Part shown: in pieces, positions 34,495 to 45,100 of the stretch
Layout: each line of letters opens with the position of its first letter
Numbering within the stretch: position 1 is the first letter of the stretch
From: Thermohalobaculum sp039184865
GTDB taxonomy: Bacteria; Pseudomonadota; Alphaproteobacteria; Rhodobacterales; Rhodobacteraceae
Reading direction: 5' to 3'
Assembly (NCBI GenBank): GCA_039184865.1
Contig: JBCDAV010000003.1
Location: forward strand, 1-64,000
Length of the DNA stretch: 64,000 bases
The notes under the pieces: generated by a model
Databases searched by the model: none
What the model was told of the DNA's origin: nothing
What the model saw: only the letters and a program-made list of their open reading frames with translations
Position numbers and translations under genes: made by a program

Positions 34495-36795
34495 GTGGAT
34501 CTTGGTGCACGAGATATTCTGGTAATAGCCTCGGTCGGCGTAATTGGCTTGGCATTCGCAATCTGGCGGATCCTCTATGTGCCTTCGAGATCATCCACGC
34601 GCGACCTCCTTTCCGACGGCGCCGTCCTGATAATTTCAGACGGCCTGGTGCATCAGATTTCCGTCGAAGCCGCCGACATACTCGGGAACTGCCTCGGCAA
34701 GCCAATCGTCCGGGTCCTAGAGAGCTTCCTCCAAGACGACTCCGTCGACGTACGCGACGCCGTGAACCGGCTCGAGATGACGGGCGATCCCGTCAACATG
34801 CTGGTCTACGACCGCGACTCCCGCGCCTTCGAACTTATCGGCGCTCCAGCCGGCGGGTTGATCAAACTGATCCTCCGAGATGCCGGTTATCTCGACACGC
34901 GGCTCAAGGCTGCGGAGGAGCGCATAAGTGCCGCTGACGCACTGGTGCAGGGGCGCAACTGGGAACGTGTCACGCTTCGTGGCCTGATGTCGGATGCTCC
35001 GATTATAGCGTGGAACAGGACTGCGGAAGGCGGGATCAATTGGGCGGATGGCACGATCCGGTTGAGGAACGGAGCCGTGACGGCGGATCAGGCCGTCGAC
35101 CTGATCGTCGCCCGGACAAAGCTGAACAACCAGCCCGCGTTGGTCGGTCAGCCGCAGAAATCGCGCATCGAAATTGTCATCAACGACGGGTCCGACACGA
35201 TCTCGCTTCATGTCACCGAGGTCGTTCGCGCAAACGGCGATCGTATTGGCTTTGCAACGGATGCGAGCACCGCTGCTTCGGCTGAACGGACGTTGACACG
35301 ATTTGTCCAGACGATGACGGAAACGTTCGCCCACCTGACGGTCGGCCTGGCGATTTTCGATCGCAACCAGACGCTGGCGCTGTTCAATCCGGCCCTCGTC
35401 CAGATGTGGCAACTCGAGCCTGCGTGGCTGGCCCGCCGGCCGTCCTTGCGGGATATCGTCGACGAGTTGCGCGCGTCCAGGCGTCTCCCGGAATTGCAGG
35501 ACTTCCACAAGTGGCGCACCGAACTGCTCAACCTGTTCGAGAACACGGAGGCCGCCGACTACGAGGAGCTTTGGCACCTTGCCAACGGGTCAAATATCCG
35601 GGTCTTGGCACGGCCCCACCCGCATGGCTCGCTAGCGTTCATCTTCGACGATGTCACCGAGCGCATGCGGCTCGAGCAGCGCTATCGGCATTCGATCGAT
35701 CTGCGCAGGGTCACGCTCGACCGCCTGAACGAGGGCATTGCCGTTTTCGGAGCCAACGGCCTCCTGCAGTTCATCAACCAGGCGTTTCACGACATCTGGG
35801 GAACGAACAGCGAGGTCGTGTATGCTGCCATGCACATCCGGCAGTTCATTCCGATGTGTCAGCAACTCTCGCCGGACAGCGATATCTGGCGCCGCCTGCA
35901 CAGTTTCGTCACCGGCGAAGACAATCGGAGAGAATGGGAAGCTCAGGTGACGACCCAGTCCGGGTTCACTCTGAATGCGCGGTTCTCGCCGCTGCCCGAC
36001 GGGTCGACCATGGCCGTGTTCACCAACATTTCCGACTCACAGCGCATCTCGAAGCAGTTTGCGCAGAAAGCCTTCTCGCTGCGGTTTTCGCTCGCAGTCC
36101 GCGATTACGTCGTCAAACGGTTCGGAGAAAGCGTCAGAGCACCGCTCGCCCAGATCGCACAACAAGGACCGATTGCGGCCAAGCCCGATGACGCGGGCAA
36201 GACAGAGATCGCACCAGTCGTCGCACGCATTGACGAGCTACTTGACCTCGCCGAGATGGCGGAAGCCGGTTCCGCAGAGGGCGCGCAGAACATCGATCTC
36301 CGCGGGGTCGTCCAAATCGGTTGTGATCTCTTGAGAAACCGGGCGGATCGGGATCAGGTCGCTCTCGGCATGGCCGAGCACGCAGGCGCAGTCACGGTTC
36401 AGGGGGACAAGTGCTTGCTCACTCAGGTCTCCTTCGCCATGGGCCTGATGGCGTTCGAGCTTGTCGGCCAAGGCTCGGAGATCGAATTTTCGGTAGACGC
36501 ACCGGCACCTGATTACTGCATTGTTCTGAGCGGGACAGCGCTTGGCGTTTCGCCGACGCAGATCCAGGCGGCGGCGAAGATGCGTGAGGTTGTCGAGAAT
36601 CTGGTCGAACGTCATCGGGGCGTATTGACTGTGTCGGAGGCGCAGGCGACCGGCAAAATCCGGATCGAGGCGCGATTTGGGCCAGCCGCACAGACCGGGG
36701 ATCTCGTAGATCCCCTTGTTCCGGACGGTATCACAGACAACGATGACGCCTCGAACGTGCTGCGTCTTCCACCGTCTGCTGCTCAGCGCGACTGA
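34495..36795 (+). CDS. PAS-domain protein with degenerate histidine kinase core
   Basis: 766 aa from a GTG at 34495, which has GAGGTGG about 10 nt upstream (a TTG at 34477 is the alternative). One N-terminal membrane helix (about residues 8-27), then PAS-type domains (LTVGLAIFDRNQTLALFNPA; NEGIAVFGANGLLQFINQAF). The C-terminal part keeps the outline of a histidine kinase, but the H-box reads FGESVRAPLAQI: the phosphate-accepting His is replaced (Glu545), and N and G boxes are absent. Probably a signalling scaffold or sensor, not an active kinase. It is conserved upstream of tsaE in Rhodobacterales. Confidence 0.8.
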   Translation: MDLGARDILVIASVGVIGLAFAIWRILYVPSRSSTRDLLSDGAVLIISDGLVHQISVEAADILGNCLGKPIVRVLESFLQDDSVDVRDAVNRLEMTGDPVNMLVYDRDSRAFELIGAPAGGLIKLILRDAGYLDTRLKAAEERISAADALVQGRNWERVTLRGLMSDAPIIAWNRTAEGGINWADGTIRLRNGAVTADQAVDLIVARTKLNNQPALVGQPQKSRIEIVINDGSDTISLHVTEVVRANGDRIGFATDASTAASAERTLTRFVQTMTETFAHLTVGLAIFDRNQTLALFNPALVQMWQLEPAWLARRPSLRDIVDELRASRRLPELQDFHKWRTELLNLFENTEAADYEELWHLANGSNIRVLARPHPHGSLAFIFDDVTERMRLEQRYRHSIDLRRVTLDRLNEGIAVFGANGLLQFINQAFHDIWGTNSEVVYAAMHIRQFIPMCQQLSPDSDIWRRLHSFVTGEDNRREWEAQVTTQSGFTLNARFSPLPDGSTMAVFTNISDSQRISKQFAQKAFSLRFSLAVRDYVVKRFGESVRAPLAQIAQQGPIAAKPDDAGKTEIAPVVARIDELLDLAEMAEAGSAEGAQNIDLRGVVQIGCDLLRNRADRDQVALGMAEHAGAVTVQGDKCLLTQVSFAMGLMAFELVGQGSEIEFSVDAPAPDYCIVLSGTALGVSPTQIQAAAKMREVVENLVERHRGVLTVSEAQATGKIRIEARFGPAAQTGDLVDPLVPDGITDNDDASNVLRLPPSAAQRD

Positions 36796-36902
36796 CACCT
36801 TATCGTCTCCGGTCAGCAGACCCTCCAGCGAGATACGGGATTCACAGCGGCATCGGATCGAGATAAAGATCTCCGACAGGCAGCTTGCAGAGTGCGGTGA
36901 TG

Positions 36903-37403
36903 ATGTCAGCGCGACACCCGATCGAGATCGCAGACTTCGGCACCTCGATGGTTGCGTCCTCTGAAGCTGAAACCGAGGCGCTGGGCAAGAAGATCGCGAC
37001 CGGGCTTGCGCCGGGCGACCTTGTGCTGCTCGACGGTCAACTTGGGGCCGGCAAGTCGGTGTTCTGCCGATCAGCTGTCAGGACGCTCATGCAGACGCCT
37101 GATCTGCAGGTCGCTTCGCCAAGCTACACCGTCGTCAATGTCTACTCTGCGCCCACATTCGACATATGGCACGTCGATCTCTACCGCCTTGGTGATCCGG
37201 AGGAACTGCTGGAACTCGGGATCGAGGATGCCGCGCAATCGACAGTGATGCTCGTCGAATGGGGTCAGCGATGGCAGTCGCCACCCGCAAGACGGCTTGA
37301 AATCGGCATCGCAATCAAAGAGCCGAACGCTCGACAGATCACATTCCACGCACACGGTGGAGACTGGCGCGCCGTCGCCTTGGCGATGGACTGCGGCACA
37401 TGA
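36903..37403 (+). CDS. tsaE: tRNA t6A biosynthesis ATPase TsaE
   Basis: 166 aa; the ATG at 36903 is chosen from adjacent in-frame ATGs (36900, 36903). Walker A GQLGAGKSVFCRS, ASPSYTVVNVY switch, HVDLYRL and VEWGQRW motifs are the family set. With TsaB and TsaD it makes the threonylcarbamoyladenosine of ANN-decoding tRNAs. The stop overlaps amgK by 4 nt; all genes from here to addA overlap in this way. Confidence 0.93.
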   Translation: MSARHPIEIADFGTSMVASSEAETEALGKKIATGLAPGDLVLLDGQLGAGKSVFCRSAVRTLMQTPDLQVASPSYTVVNVYSAPTFDIWHVDLYRLGDPEELLELGIEDAAQSTVMLVEWGQRWQSPPARRLEIGIAIKEPNARQITFHAHGGDWRAVALAMDCGT

Positions 37404-38455
37404 ATGACGTGATCTCACGAGCCGCGCGTGATGAGGAAATCGGCCTGTTCCTGAGAAAGGCCGGCTGGCGGCAGGCTGAAATCAGACCCTTGGCGGGAGA
37501 TGCCTCGAACCGTCGCTACCTGCGCATCCACAATGGGCGCGAAACCGCCGTTCTGATGGACGCACCACCAGGTCGTGGTGAGGACGTCATACCCTTCATC
37601 GCGGTCACCGATTGGCTACGCGAACAGGCCTCCTCCGCGCCCGAAATCTACGCCGCAGACACCGATCTCGGTTTCCTGTTGCTCGAGGATCTCGGGGATA
37701 ATCTCTACGCTCGACACCTGCGCGCGATGCCGAGTGACGAGGCCATGCTTTACGAGGCCGCTGTGGATCTTCTGGTCGAGCTTTCGCAGATCGTGCCGCC
37801 ATCGGGTCTCGGTCGTGATGCCTACCCGCTTGCCGCTTACGACAAGAACGTATTGCTGCGCGAGGCAAGACTCCTCATTGATTGGTGGGTTCCAGCAGCG
37901 CGCGGCGGCACGTCTTCGGCGGATCTGGGAACAGAATACGGCGGGCTGCTAACGGCCAAGTTGGCATTTGTCGAAGACCACCGAAACACCGTTGTCTTGC
38001 GCGACTACCATGCGGAGAATCTGCTGTGGTTAGGGAACCGCGCGAGCACTGCTCGGGTCGGTCTTCTGGACTATCAGGACGCGCTTGCCGGTCATCCCGC
38101 CTATGATCTCGTATCGCTCTTAGAGGACGCGCGCCGAGACACATCCACCGATCTGCAGGCCGAGATGATCGCCAAGTATCTCTCGCGGCGCAGCGATCTC
38201 GACGCAGATGTTTTCCGTCGCGACTATGCGGTGCTCGGCGGGCAGCGAAACCTGAAAATCATTGGCATCTTCACGCGTCTGGCGGTGCGAGACGGCAAGC
38301 CCGGTTACCTCGATCTCATCCCGAGGGTATGGGCGCACCTCATGCACGACCTGCAACATCCTGTCTGGCGCGATTTCGCGGCTTGGGTCGACAGATACAT
38401 CCCTGCCCCTGATCACGAGACGCTCGACCGTGTTCGCGCGGCGACCGAACGATGA
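37400..38455 (+). CDS. amgK: Sugar kinase AmgK (MurNAc/GlcNAc anomeric kinase)
   Basis: 351 aa aminoglycoside-phosphotransferase fold. N-lobe RPLAGDASNRRYLRI, hinge LLLEDLGDNLYA, catalytic loop VLRDYHAENLLW and metal site LLDYQDALAGHPAYDL. AmgK phosphorylates MurNAc at C1 in the cell wall recycling pathway that bypasses de novo UDP-MurNAc synthesis. Assignment is strengthened by murU directly following with a 4-nt overlap. Confidence 0.9.
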   Translation: MNDVISRAARDEEIGLFLRKAGWRQAEIRPLAGDASNRRYLRIHNGRETAVLMDAPPGRGEDVIPFIAVTDWLREQASSAPEIYAADTDLGFLLLEDLGDNLYARHLRAMPSDEAMLYEAAVDLLVELSQIVPPSGLGRDAYPLAAYDKNVLLREARLLIDWWVPAARGGTSSADLGTEYGGLLTAKLAFVEDHRNTVVLRDYHAENLLWLGNRASTARVGLLDYQDALAGHPAYDLVSLLEDARRDTSTDLQAEMIAKYLSRRSDLDADVFRRDYAVLGGQRNLKIIGIFTRLAVRDGKPGYLDLIPRVWAHLMHDLQHPVWRDFAAWVDRYIPAPDHETLDRVRAATER

Positions 38456-39165
38456 GCCTGATCCGGACAGCCATGATAATGGCGGCAGGCTTCGGCACGC
38501 GCATGGGCGAACTGACCCGTGATCTGCCTAAGCCTTTGCTGCCGCTCGGCGGGATGACACTGATTGATCATGCGCTTTCTCATGTCCGGGATGCCGGGAT
38601 TGGCAGCGCCGTAATCAACCTGCATTACCGTGGCGATCAGATCCGCGAGTATCTTGCGGGGCGCGAGACGCCTCGGATTTCTTTCTCTGTCGAACACCCC
38701 GAAATCCTCGATACCGGCGGGGGCATTGTTCAAGCCCTACCAGTGCTCGGACCGAACCCATTTGCGGTTCTGAACAGCGACGCAGTCTTTCACGGACCGA
38801 ACCCGCTGCGCGCGCTGATGGGCAGCTGGGATGCAGAGAGAATGGACGCCCTGATGCTTATGGTACCGGTAACATCGGCCCGAGCATACACGCGGGCAGG
38901 CGATTTTCTTTTGTCACATTCGGGCGCTGTACCCGAGCGACGCGGCGCTGCCAAAACCGCGCCCTACGTTTACTCCGGCGCACAGATCATCCGCCCCGAG
39001 GTCTTCGCGGAGGCCCCGTCTGGTCCGTTCTCGACGAATCTTATCTGGGACGCATTGCTCGAGCGAGGACGCTTGCGAGCAGTGGCCTATGACGGTGAGT
39101 GGGTTGACGTTGGAACGCCCGACGGATTGCGCGAGGCCCAAACCGTTATTGCGGAGAAGGTGTGA
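38452..39165 (+). CDS. murU: MurNAc-1-P uridylyltransferase MurU
   Basis: 237 aa nucleotidyltransferase; N-terminal signature MAAGFGTRMGELTRDLPKPL and metal-site NSDAVFHG. It converts MurNAc-1-phosphate, the AmgK product, to UDP-MurNAc for peptidoglycan recycling. Overlaps amgK and addB by 4 nt each. Confidence 0.92.
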   Translation: MSLIRTAMIMAAGFGTRMGELTRDLPKPLLPLGGMTLIDHALSHVRDAGIGSAVINLHYRGDQIREYLAGRETPRISFSVEHPEILDTGGGIVQALPVLGPNPFAVLNSDAVFHGPNPLRALMGSWDAERMDALMLMVPVTSARAYTRAGDFLLSHSGAVPERRGAAKTAPYVYSGAQIIRPEVFAEAPSGPFSTNLIWDALLERGRLRAVAYDGEWVDVGTPDGLREAQTVIAEKV

Positions 39166-42137
39166 CCGTTCCGAGCAAGGGCGCCGGATATTACGCGGTG
39201 CCCCCGGGCGCCGACTTTGCTGCCGAATTCGCTCGCGGTTTCTATCGCCGCTATGCCGACCTCGGCGTTGCGACCATCGCAAGGATCACGGTGCTGACCA
39301 ACACGGCGCGCGCTGCGCGTCAAATCGAAGAGGCCCTCGCTGATTATGCGCGCGAAGCCGGGCCGCTTCCTCGGATCGCCCTCATCGATCAGCTTCCGCT
39401 GGGCGCTGCCACGGCCAGCGCCATCCCTGAGCCGGTAGAGCCTGTCCGCCGACAACTACGCCTCACGCGCCTCGTTGAAGCCTATCTGCGAACGCGCCGG
39501 GATGCAGGAGATCCGACCGCACCGATCTCTGCGGCCGGCGATCTTGCAAAAGCGCTGGCATTGCTGATCGACCAGTTCCACGATGAGGCCATCGTTCCCG
39601 AAGAACTCGATACTGTGATCGGCGATGGAGAACTGGGCGAGGAAGCCGCGGAGCACTGGCGCCGCAGCCTGAAATTCATCGACATCGTGCGTAGCGCCTG
39701 GCCATTGATCCTTGCGGAAAACGAGAGCGGCGCGATCGATCCCCGAGCCTACCAAACCGCTGCGGTCGAAGCGCAGATCGCGGCCTGGAACGCGGCGCCA
39801 CCCGGCGCTCCGATCATCGCCGCGGCGACGACAGGTTCCGTCGCGTCGACCGCCCGGTTGCTTCAGGCCATCGCAACACTGCCGCGTGGTGCAGTGGTCT
39901 TGCCGGGCTTCGCTCCGGAAACTGACACGGAGCTATGGGACAGCGTCACAGATGATCATCCGCTCGGCCCTTTCAAACGCTGGATGGGGCCTCTGGACCT
40001 GCGTCCGTCAGATGTGCAGCATTGGACCGAAACGGCCGCCACAACGCGTCAGAAATTGATTGCTCAGGCACTGCGTCCGGCCCCGGTGACAGATCATTGG
40101 CACGCCGACGCGGATGCGCTGCTCGGCATCGCAAACGATGCACTCGACGGGATCACATTGGTCGAAGCAGCGTCTCCGGCCGAGGAAGCGGCATCGATCG
40201 CGCTTATTATGCGCGAGCGACTCGAAACGCCCGAACAGAAGGTAACACTGATTACCCCGGATGCAGCGCTGTCGCGCCGGGTGACCGCCTATCTCGATGG
40301 CTTGAACATCGTCCCGGACGACACGTCCGGGCAACCTCTGTTGAAATCGCCGCCGGCGGTCCTGCTCTTGCTCGTCGCCGATCTTGCGGTGCGGCGCGCG
40401 GATGCGGTTGGCGTGTCTGCACTGCTGCTCCACCCGCTCGTGCAGCCGGGCATGTCGAGGTCGGAGCACCTCGATCTCGCGCGAAACTACGAACTCCGCG
40501 TCCTGCGGCGCGGCGGTTTCGGGTCCGGCGACACGTCACTGCCAGCGAGCGAACATGCCAGCAGTTCCGAAGCGCTTGAGGCTTGGCGCCACAGCATCAA
40601 CATGGCGATTGCACCCCTCGCTCAGGCTTTGAAGAAAGGTGCCCCACTTGGCGATATTCTGGTGCGCCACATCGAAGCCTTGGAGAAACTCACCAGGCCA
40701 TCGTCCGACGAAGACCCCGAGGCAGCTCCTGCGATCTGGGCCGAGGACGGCCAACGTCTCCGCAGCGTGCTCGATCGGATCTTGCAGAACACAGATGCCT
40801 ACGGAGAAGGCTCCATCCCGGATTATCCGATCCTCCTGAGCACCTTGCTCAGGGGCGAGACGATCCGGCCCCGACTGCGCGAACCGCATCCGCGTGTGGC
40901 GATCCGGGGGCCGCGCGAGGCCCGTATTGATGCCTCGGATCTCGTCATCCTTGCAGGCCTGAACGAAGGGACATGGCCCGCTGCGCCCGATGCCGGTCCT
41001 TGGCTCAGCCGACCGATGCACGCCGCGCTTGGACTTCCTATGCCGGAGCGAACTGTAGGGCTTTCCGCGCATGACTTTCAGCAAGCGGCGTGTCGACCCA
41101 ACGTCGTTTTGACGCGATCCTCGAAAGTTGACGGCGCGCCGACCGTAGCGTCCCGCTGGGTGACGAGGCTCGAGACTCTGGTCGAAGGGATCGGCGCAAG
41201 AAAGGCCTGGTGTGATGTGCGAAATCGCGGCGAAGTCTGGACCAAGCTTGCACGAAAACAGTTTGACGCCCCGGCAATCGAGCCTGCGCCGCGGCCGCGT
41301 CCCGTGTTGGATGCCATTCCGGAGCCGCGCGAGATCTCGGTAACCGATGTCGAGACACTGATCCGGGACGCCTACGCCATCTATGCGAAACGTATCCTGA
41401 ACCTGAGACCACTCGATCCGCTCAACCGGCCCGCCGATGCGCGCGAACGCGGCAACGTTCTGCATTCCGTCATGGAGCATGTCCTTGACCGTACCCAGAC
41501 ATGGCCGGGGATCGAGAGCGCGCGTGAGATTTTTGAAACGGTCGCGGATGAGGTTCTGGACGAGGCGGTTCCGTGGCCGGACCTACGGCGCGTCTGGCGC
41601 TCCCGCATCCTTCGTTTTGCGGACTGGTTTGTCGCTGCCGAAGAAGAGCGCCGCGCGACAGGAATGCCCGTCGCAACAGAGCGCGCGGGCCGCATGCTGA
41701 TCGACCTGCCGAACGGGCCGTTCGAGATCCGCGCGAAGGCCGACCGCATAGACCGCCTCTCGGACGGCACGGCCGCGATTTACGACTACAAGTCCGGGCG
41801 CCCGCCCAGCAAAGATGAGATCGGTACATTCAGTCATCAACTGCACCTGCAAGCGGCAATCCTTGCAGCGGGCGGATTTGAGGACTTGCCCCGGCTTGCG
41901 GTCTCAGACGGGGCCTATATCGGAATGGCTGGCGGGAAGGCCGGTGGCCTTGAAACCCGGCCCGACGACCTGGGTGATGCGTCAGGAGACTACCTCTTAA
42001 GCCTGCAAAAGTTGCTGGCAGAGTTCGATGCGGGGGCTCCCTGGGTGTCTCTGGGTCGTCCCCACCGGCAAAGCTATGCGAGCGACTATGATCACCTCGC
42101 GCGGCGCGCTGAGTGGTTCGGTGAGGACGACGCATGA
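39162..42137 (+). CDS. addB: AddB subunit of the AddAB helicase-nuclease
   Basis: 991 aa, the size and type of alphaproteobacterial AddB, with an inactivated helicase-like N-terminal part and a C-terminal RecB-type nuclease. Nuclease motifs: RGNVLHSVMEHVL, RAKADRIDRL and IYDYKSGRPPS. GTG start overlapping murU. With AddA it resects double-strand ends and loads RecA at Chi sites. Confidence 0.95.
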   Translation: MTVPSKGAGYYAVPPGADFAAEFARGFYRRYADLGVATIARITVLTNTARAARQIEEALADYAREAGPLPRIALIDQLPLGAATASAIPEPVEPVRRQLRLTRLVEAYLRTRRDAGDPTAPISAAGDLAKALALLIDQFHDEAIVPEELDTVIGDGELGEEAAEHWRRSLKFIDIVRSAWPLILAENESGAIDPRAYQTAAVEAQIAAWNAAPPGAPIIAAATTGSVASTARLLQAIATLPRGAVVLPGFAPETDTELWDSVTDDHPLGPFKRWMGPLDLRPSDVQHWTETAATTRQKLIAQALRPAPVTDHWHADADALLGIANDALDGITLVEAASPAEEAASIALIMRERLETPEQKVTLITPDAALSRRVTAYLDGLNIVPDDTSGQPLLKSPPAVLLLLVADLAVRRADAVGVSALLLHPLVQPGMSRSEHLDLARNYELRVLRRGGFGSGDTSLPASEHASSSEALEAWRHSINMAIAPLAQALKKGAPLGDILVRHIEALEKLTRPSSDEDPEAAPAIWAEDGQRLRSVLDRILQNTDAYGEGSIPDYPILLSTLLRGETIRPRLREPHPRVAIRGPREARIDASDLVILAGLNEGTWPAAPDAGPWLSRPMHAALGLPMPERTVGLSAHDFQQAACRPNVVLTRSSKVDGAPTVASRWVTRLETLVEGIGARKAWCDVRNRGEVWTKLARKQFDAPAIEPAPRPRPVLDAIPEPREISVTDVETLIRDAYAIYAKRILNLRPLDPLNRPADARERGNVLHSVMEHVLDRTQTWPGIESAREIFETVADEVLDEAVPWPDLRRVWRSRILRFADWFVAAEEERRATGMPVATERAGRMLIDLPNGPFEIRAKADRIDRLSDGTAAIYDYKSGRPPSKDEIGTFSHQLHLQAAILAAGGFEDLPRLAVSDGAYIGMAGGKAGGLETRPDDLGDASGDYLLSLQKLLAEFDAGAPWVSLGRPHRQSYASDYDHLARRAEWFGEDDA

Positions 42138-45100
42138 GCCTGCCGCCGCCGACACCCGACCAGATCGCCGCAACCGATCCCAGGCAGTCGAACTGGGTCA
42201 CGGCCAATGCCGGTTCAGGCAAGACCCATGTTTTGACGCAGAGGGTGGCCCGGCTTCTGCTCGCGAACGTCCCGCCAGAGCGGATCCTCTGCCTGACCTA
42301 CACCAAGGCTGCGGCAAGCGAGATGCAGACGCGGCTTTTTCGGATGCTGGGTGCCTGGACCATGGCACCGGCGGAAGAACTCGCATCCGAACTCTCGGCC
42401 TTGTCTGGAGACGCGCCGACAGCACTTTCGCCGGAAGCACGCGCCACCGCCCGGCGCCTGTTCGCCCGCGCGCTGGAAACGCCCGGGGGGCTCAAGATCC
42501 AGACGATCCATGCTTTCTGCGACAGCTTGCTCCGACGCTTCCCTTTGGAAGCTGCCGTCTCGCCTGGATTCGAGATCGCAGAGGACCGTACGGCGCGCGA
42601 TCTGTACTCTCGTGTCCGGTCTGCCTTGGGCGACGCTGCGGAAAGTGGTGCCGATCCCGCACTCGATCTGGTCGCCGCTCGCTTGAACGACGAGGCCATT
42701 GGCGGTCTTACCTTTGCAATTCTCTCCAAGCGGGCAGCCTTCGTCGAAGACCCGACGGAAGCGATGCAGGCGCACTTTGGTCACGCATCACAGCTTTCCG
42801 AAGTTGAGGTCGCGCGCCGCTGCCTCTCGGTGCTGAACGCTGTAAACTACGCTGCTTTTGCCGAAGTGCTTCTGGACAAGGGCGGACACCATGACCGACC
42901 GGTCGGCGAGGAATTGGTGCGGTATCGCAATGAACCGGACGCCGCACCGGGAGATGCAGTAGATCGGTTGATTGGGAAAATCCTGACCGCAAAGTTCGAG
43001 CCGCGCAACCCACGTGGATTTCCCGTGAAAGCGGTCAAGCAAGCCTGGCCGAGCGCCGAGGACGATCTGCGAGATTTGACGCGGTGGGCCGAAGACACGC
43101 GCGCCGCGATCCTATCAACGCGGACGGCAGCCCGGACATCCGATCTGCACGCGTTCGCGCACAGTTTCCTGACCTGTTACGCGAGCTCGAAGGCGGCGCA
43201 GGGCTTGCTCGACTATGACGATCTGATCGGGCGCTCACGCTCGATGCTCGTCGAAGGCGCGATGCGGGAATGGATCCTCTACAAGCTCGACCGCGGGATC
43301 GAGCACATCCTGGTGGACGAGGCGCAGGACACGTCTCCTCAGCAGTGGGATGTCATCAGGGCCATCTCGGAGGACTTCCTGTCCGGCGACAGTGCGCTGC
43401 AAACCAATCGCTCGATTTTCGTTGTCGGTGACGAAAAGCAATCGATCTACTCGTTCCAGGGCGCTGAACCTCAGGCGTTCGGCCGGATGCGGGACTGGTA
43501 TGGTCAACGTTTTCGCGATGTCGGTAGCGCACTCGGCCGGCCCGCGCTGACAACATCGTTCCGCTCCGCACCTGCGATCCTCACGTTCGTCGACCACGTT
43601 TTTCAAGGCGACGCCGCGACGGGCCTCACGGTCGACGATACACCGGTCGAACACCGTGCGCATCGGACCGGCGCACGCGGCCGCGTCGATCTGTGGCCCC
43701 TGATCGAGCCGCCAGAAGCCCCCGAAGAGATTGCGTGGTGGGAGCCTGTCGACGCCGTCCCGCAATCGGACGCGAAAGAGCAATTGGCCCGAACGGTCGC
43801 GCAGCAGATCTCCAAGATGGTCGGCAACGACACGCTGCCCGCACGCGCAAACCGTCCGGCTCGCCATGTCAACGCAGGCGATATCCTTGTTCTCGTTTCC
43901 AAGCGCGACCGGCTTGCGCGAGGGATCATCAGAGAGCTCAAGGCGCTCGCCGTGCCCGTTGCCGGCGCCGACCGGTTGAGCCTGACAACCGAACTCGTCG
44001 TGCAGGATCTGCTGGCCTATGCGCGCGCTGCAGTCACCCCGGAAGACGATCTCTCACTGGCGGCACTGCTGCGCTCGCCGGTTGGCGACGTCTCGGAAGA
44101 GGACCTTTACGCCCTTGCGCATGGCCGGAAAGGCTCGCTGAGACAGGCGCTTCGAAACAGTGATACGCACAGCACGTTCGCTATGGAACTTCACGACCTG
44201 ACGAAGCGGGCTGACTTTCTGCGCCCGTTCGAGTTTTTTGAACAGGCTTTGATCGGGCGTGGCTGGCGTCGGAAGTTCGTCGCGCGCCTTGGCGTCGAGG
44301 CGGGCGATGCCATCGACGAGTTTCTCAATCAGGCCCTGGCCTTCGAGGCCGATCATGTGCCGACGCTCACGGGGTTTATCGCGTGGATCGAGGCCGCCGG
44401 AATCCAGATCAAACGCGAGATGGAGAGCGGGAAAGATGAAGTCCGCGTTATGACGATCCACGGGGCCAAGGGCCTCGAAGCGCCAATCGTCATACTTCCC
44501 GATACCATGAGTTCGGTCGGCGGCAGGCGCAGCCCGATAGCTCTGGCCGAAACCGGCGGGAATACGCCGGATCTCATGCTCTGGCTCGGTCGAAGGGATG
44601 AGGACGACCCGGTTGCGCGCGCCGCACGGGACGCCGAACACAGACGCCAGCGCGATGAACGCCGACGATTGCTCTACGTGGCGCTCACGCGCGCCGAGGA
44701 CTGGCTGATCCTGTGCGGTGCAAACGCACGAGGAACAGTCGAAGACAACTGGTACGATTTGCTTTCGGCCGGGATCGCACGGTGCCCTGACACGCAGATC
44801 CTTCCAAGCCCAACGGGCGAGGGCGAGATGCTGCGATTTGAGACTGGCACGCCGGTCGAAGTTGTCGCAGTTGGAAGCACTCCGGAGCCAAGGGCCGATG
44901 AGGACGTACCCGCCTGGATGATACCGGCGCCTGTCGAGGCACGCCTCCTGCGCCCGCGACCGTCTGATCTGACGCCGCGTGATGCAGGACAGTCCGACAT
45001 CGAGGAGTCCACTGAAAGCTTTCCCGGAACCGGTCTAGGCCGAAGTCTTGCCATTCAGCGCGGCCTCGCGATCCACGCGCTGCTCGAACACCCGGGCGAT

